Positions 25,713 to 25,786 of a stretch of DNA of 25,786 nt are shown here, one piece after another. The translations under genes and the position numbers were made by a program. Below the pieces are notes generated by a model. The model made no database searches. It was not told where the DNA came from and saw only the letters and a program-made list of their open reading frames with translations. Source of the stretch: Myxococcales bacterium UBA5297. Lineage in GTDB: Bacteria; Myxococcota; Myxococcia; Myxococcales; UBA5297. How positions within the stretch are numbered: position 1 is the stretch's first letter; the number at the start of each line of letters is the position of its first letter. The stretch covers positions 1-25,786 of the forward strand of contig DHSB01000181.1 in assembly GCA_002408385.1 (NCBI GenBank). The letters are read 5' to 3'.

Positions 25713-25786
25713 GCGCGTCCCAATCGCCTGACGGCGCGTCCAAGCCGCCTGACGGCGCGTCCAAACCGCCTGACGGGTCGACCCAA
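25713..25786. repeat. 21-bp tandem repeat, at least 3.5 units, running off the window
   Basis: Units 25713-25733, 25734-25754 and 25755-25775 all begin GCGCGTCC and end CGCCTGACG, differing only at the middle (CAAT, AAGC, AAAC). A diverged partial fourth unit (GGTCGACCCAA) reaches the edge. The period is a multiple of three, so every frame stays open: plus-strand reading gives PPDGASK repeats and minus-strand reading SGGLDAP repeats. Whether either is translated is unknown. Confidence 0.85.

Noticed and set aside
25489..25731. Plus-strand open frame of 80 codons near the right edge
   Set aside because: It is antisense to the ClpB and transposase fragments and has no family-like sequence.
25713..25786. 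Possible CRISPR array
   Set aside because: The 21-bp units are contiguous with no unique spacers, so this is a simple tandem repeat.

Overview
The window is GC-rich DNA (most lines well above 65 % G+C) with dense genes and many 4-bp ATGA gene overlaps. It encodes outer-membrane proteins and lipoproteins, an NtrC-type sigma-54 activator, an alkyl-DHAP-synthase-like enzyme and a bacterial serpin. Together these suggest a Gram-negative, Myxococcota/deltaproteobacterium-like genome; that is inferred from gene content and composition, not from a marker gene.

Layout. 1-3938 (minus): most of a very large acyl-CoA dehydratase activase/dehydratase-like protein, running off the left edge. 4299-5834 (plus): an unrecognised Gly/Ala-rich beta-type protein. 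5847-7238 (minus) and 7316-7948 (plus): a sigma-54 response regulator divergent from an MBL-fold hydrolase. 8140-15873 (minus): a tightly packed five-gene operon of a GntR/FadR regulator, a GlpA-like dehydrogenase, a GlpB-position FAD/NAD oxidoreductase, a DUF1667 protein fused to an FGGY kinase, and an alkyl-DHAP-synthase-like FAD enzyme. A perfect 15-bp FadR-type palindrome sits just upstream at a plausible promoter. 15991/16099-17278 (plus): a lower-GC two-gene unit of a SDH_sah/ClpP-like serine peptidase and an overlapping 71-residue protein, closed by a strong hairpin terminator. 17637-18914 (plus): an M24 aminopeptidase P-like enzyme. 19014-21667 (minus): a TolC-type outer-membrane factor followed by a porin. 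21891-22657 (plus): a TM2-like membrane peptide overlapping a small lipoprotein gene. 23371-24672 (plus): a serpin lipoprotein with a terminator hairpin. 24730-25786: decayed DNA with an IS91-like transposase tail, a frameshifted ClpB-like fragment and a 21-bp tandem repeat at the right edge.

The part that reads most like an undescribed system is the 8140-15873 operon. A polyol kinase, a GlpA/FAD-oxidoreductase/DUF1667 dehydrogenase set and an AGPS-like enzyme are controlled together by a local FadR-type repressor. A working hypothesis is phosphorylation of a glycerol-like or O-alkylglycerol substrate, oxidation to a dihydroxyacetone-phosphate-type product, and processing of that product by the AGPS-like flavoprotein. 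The DUF1667-kinase fusion would tie the first two steps together in one polypeptide. The substrate is unknown.
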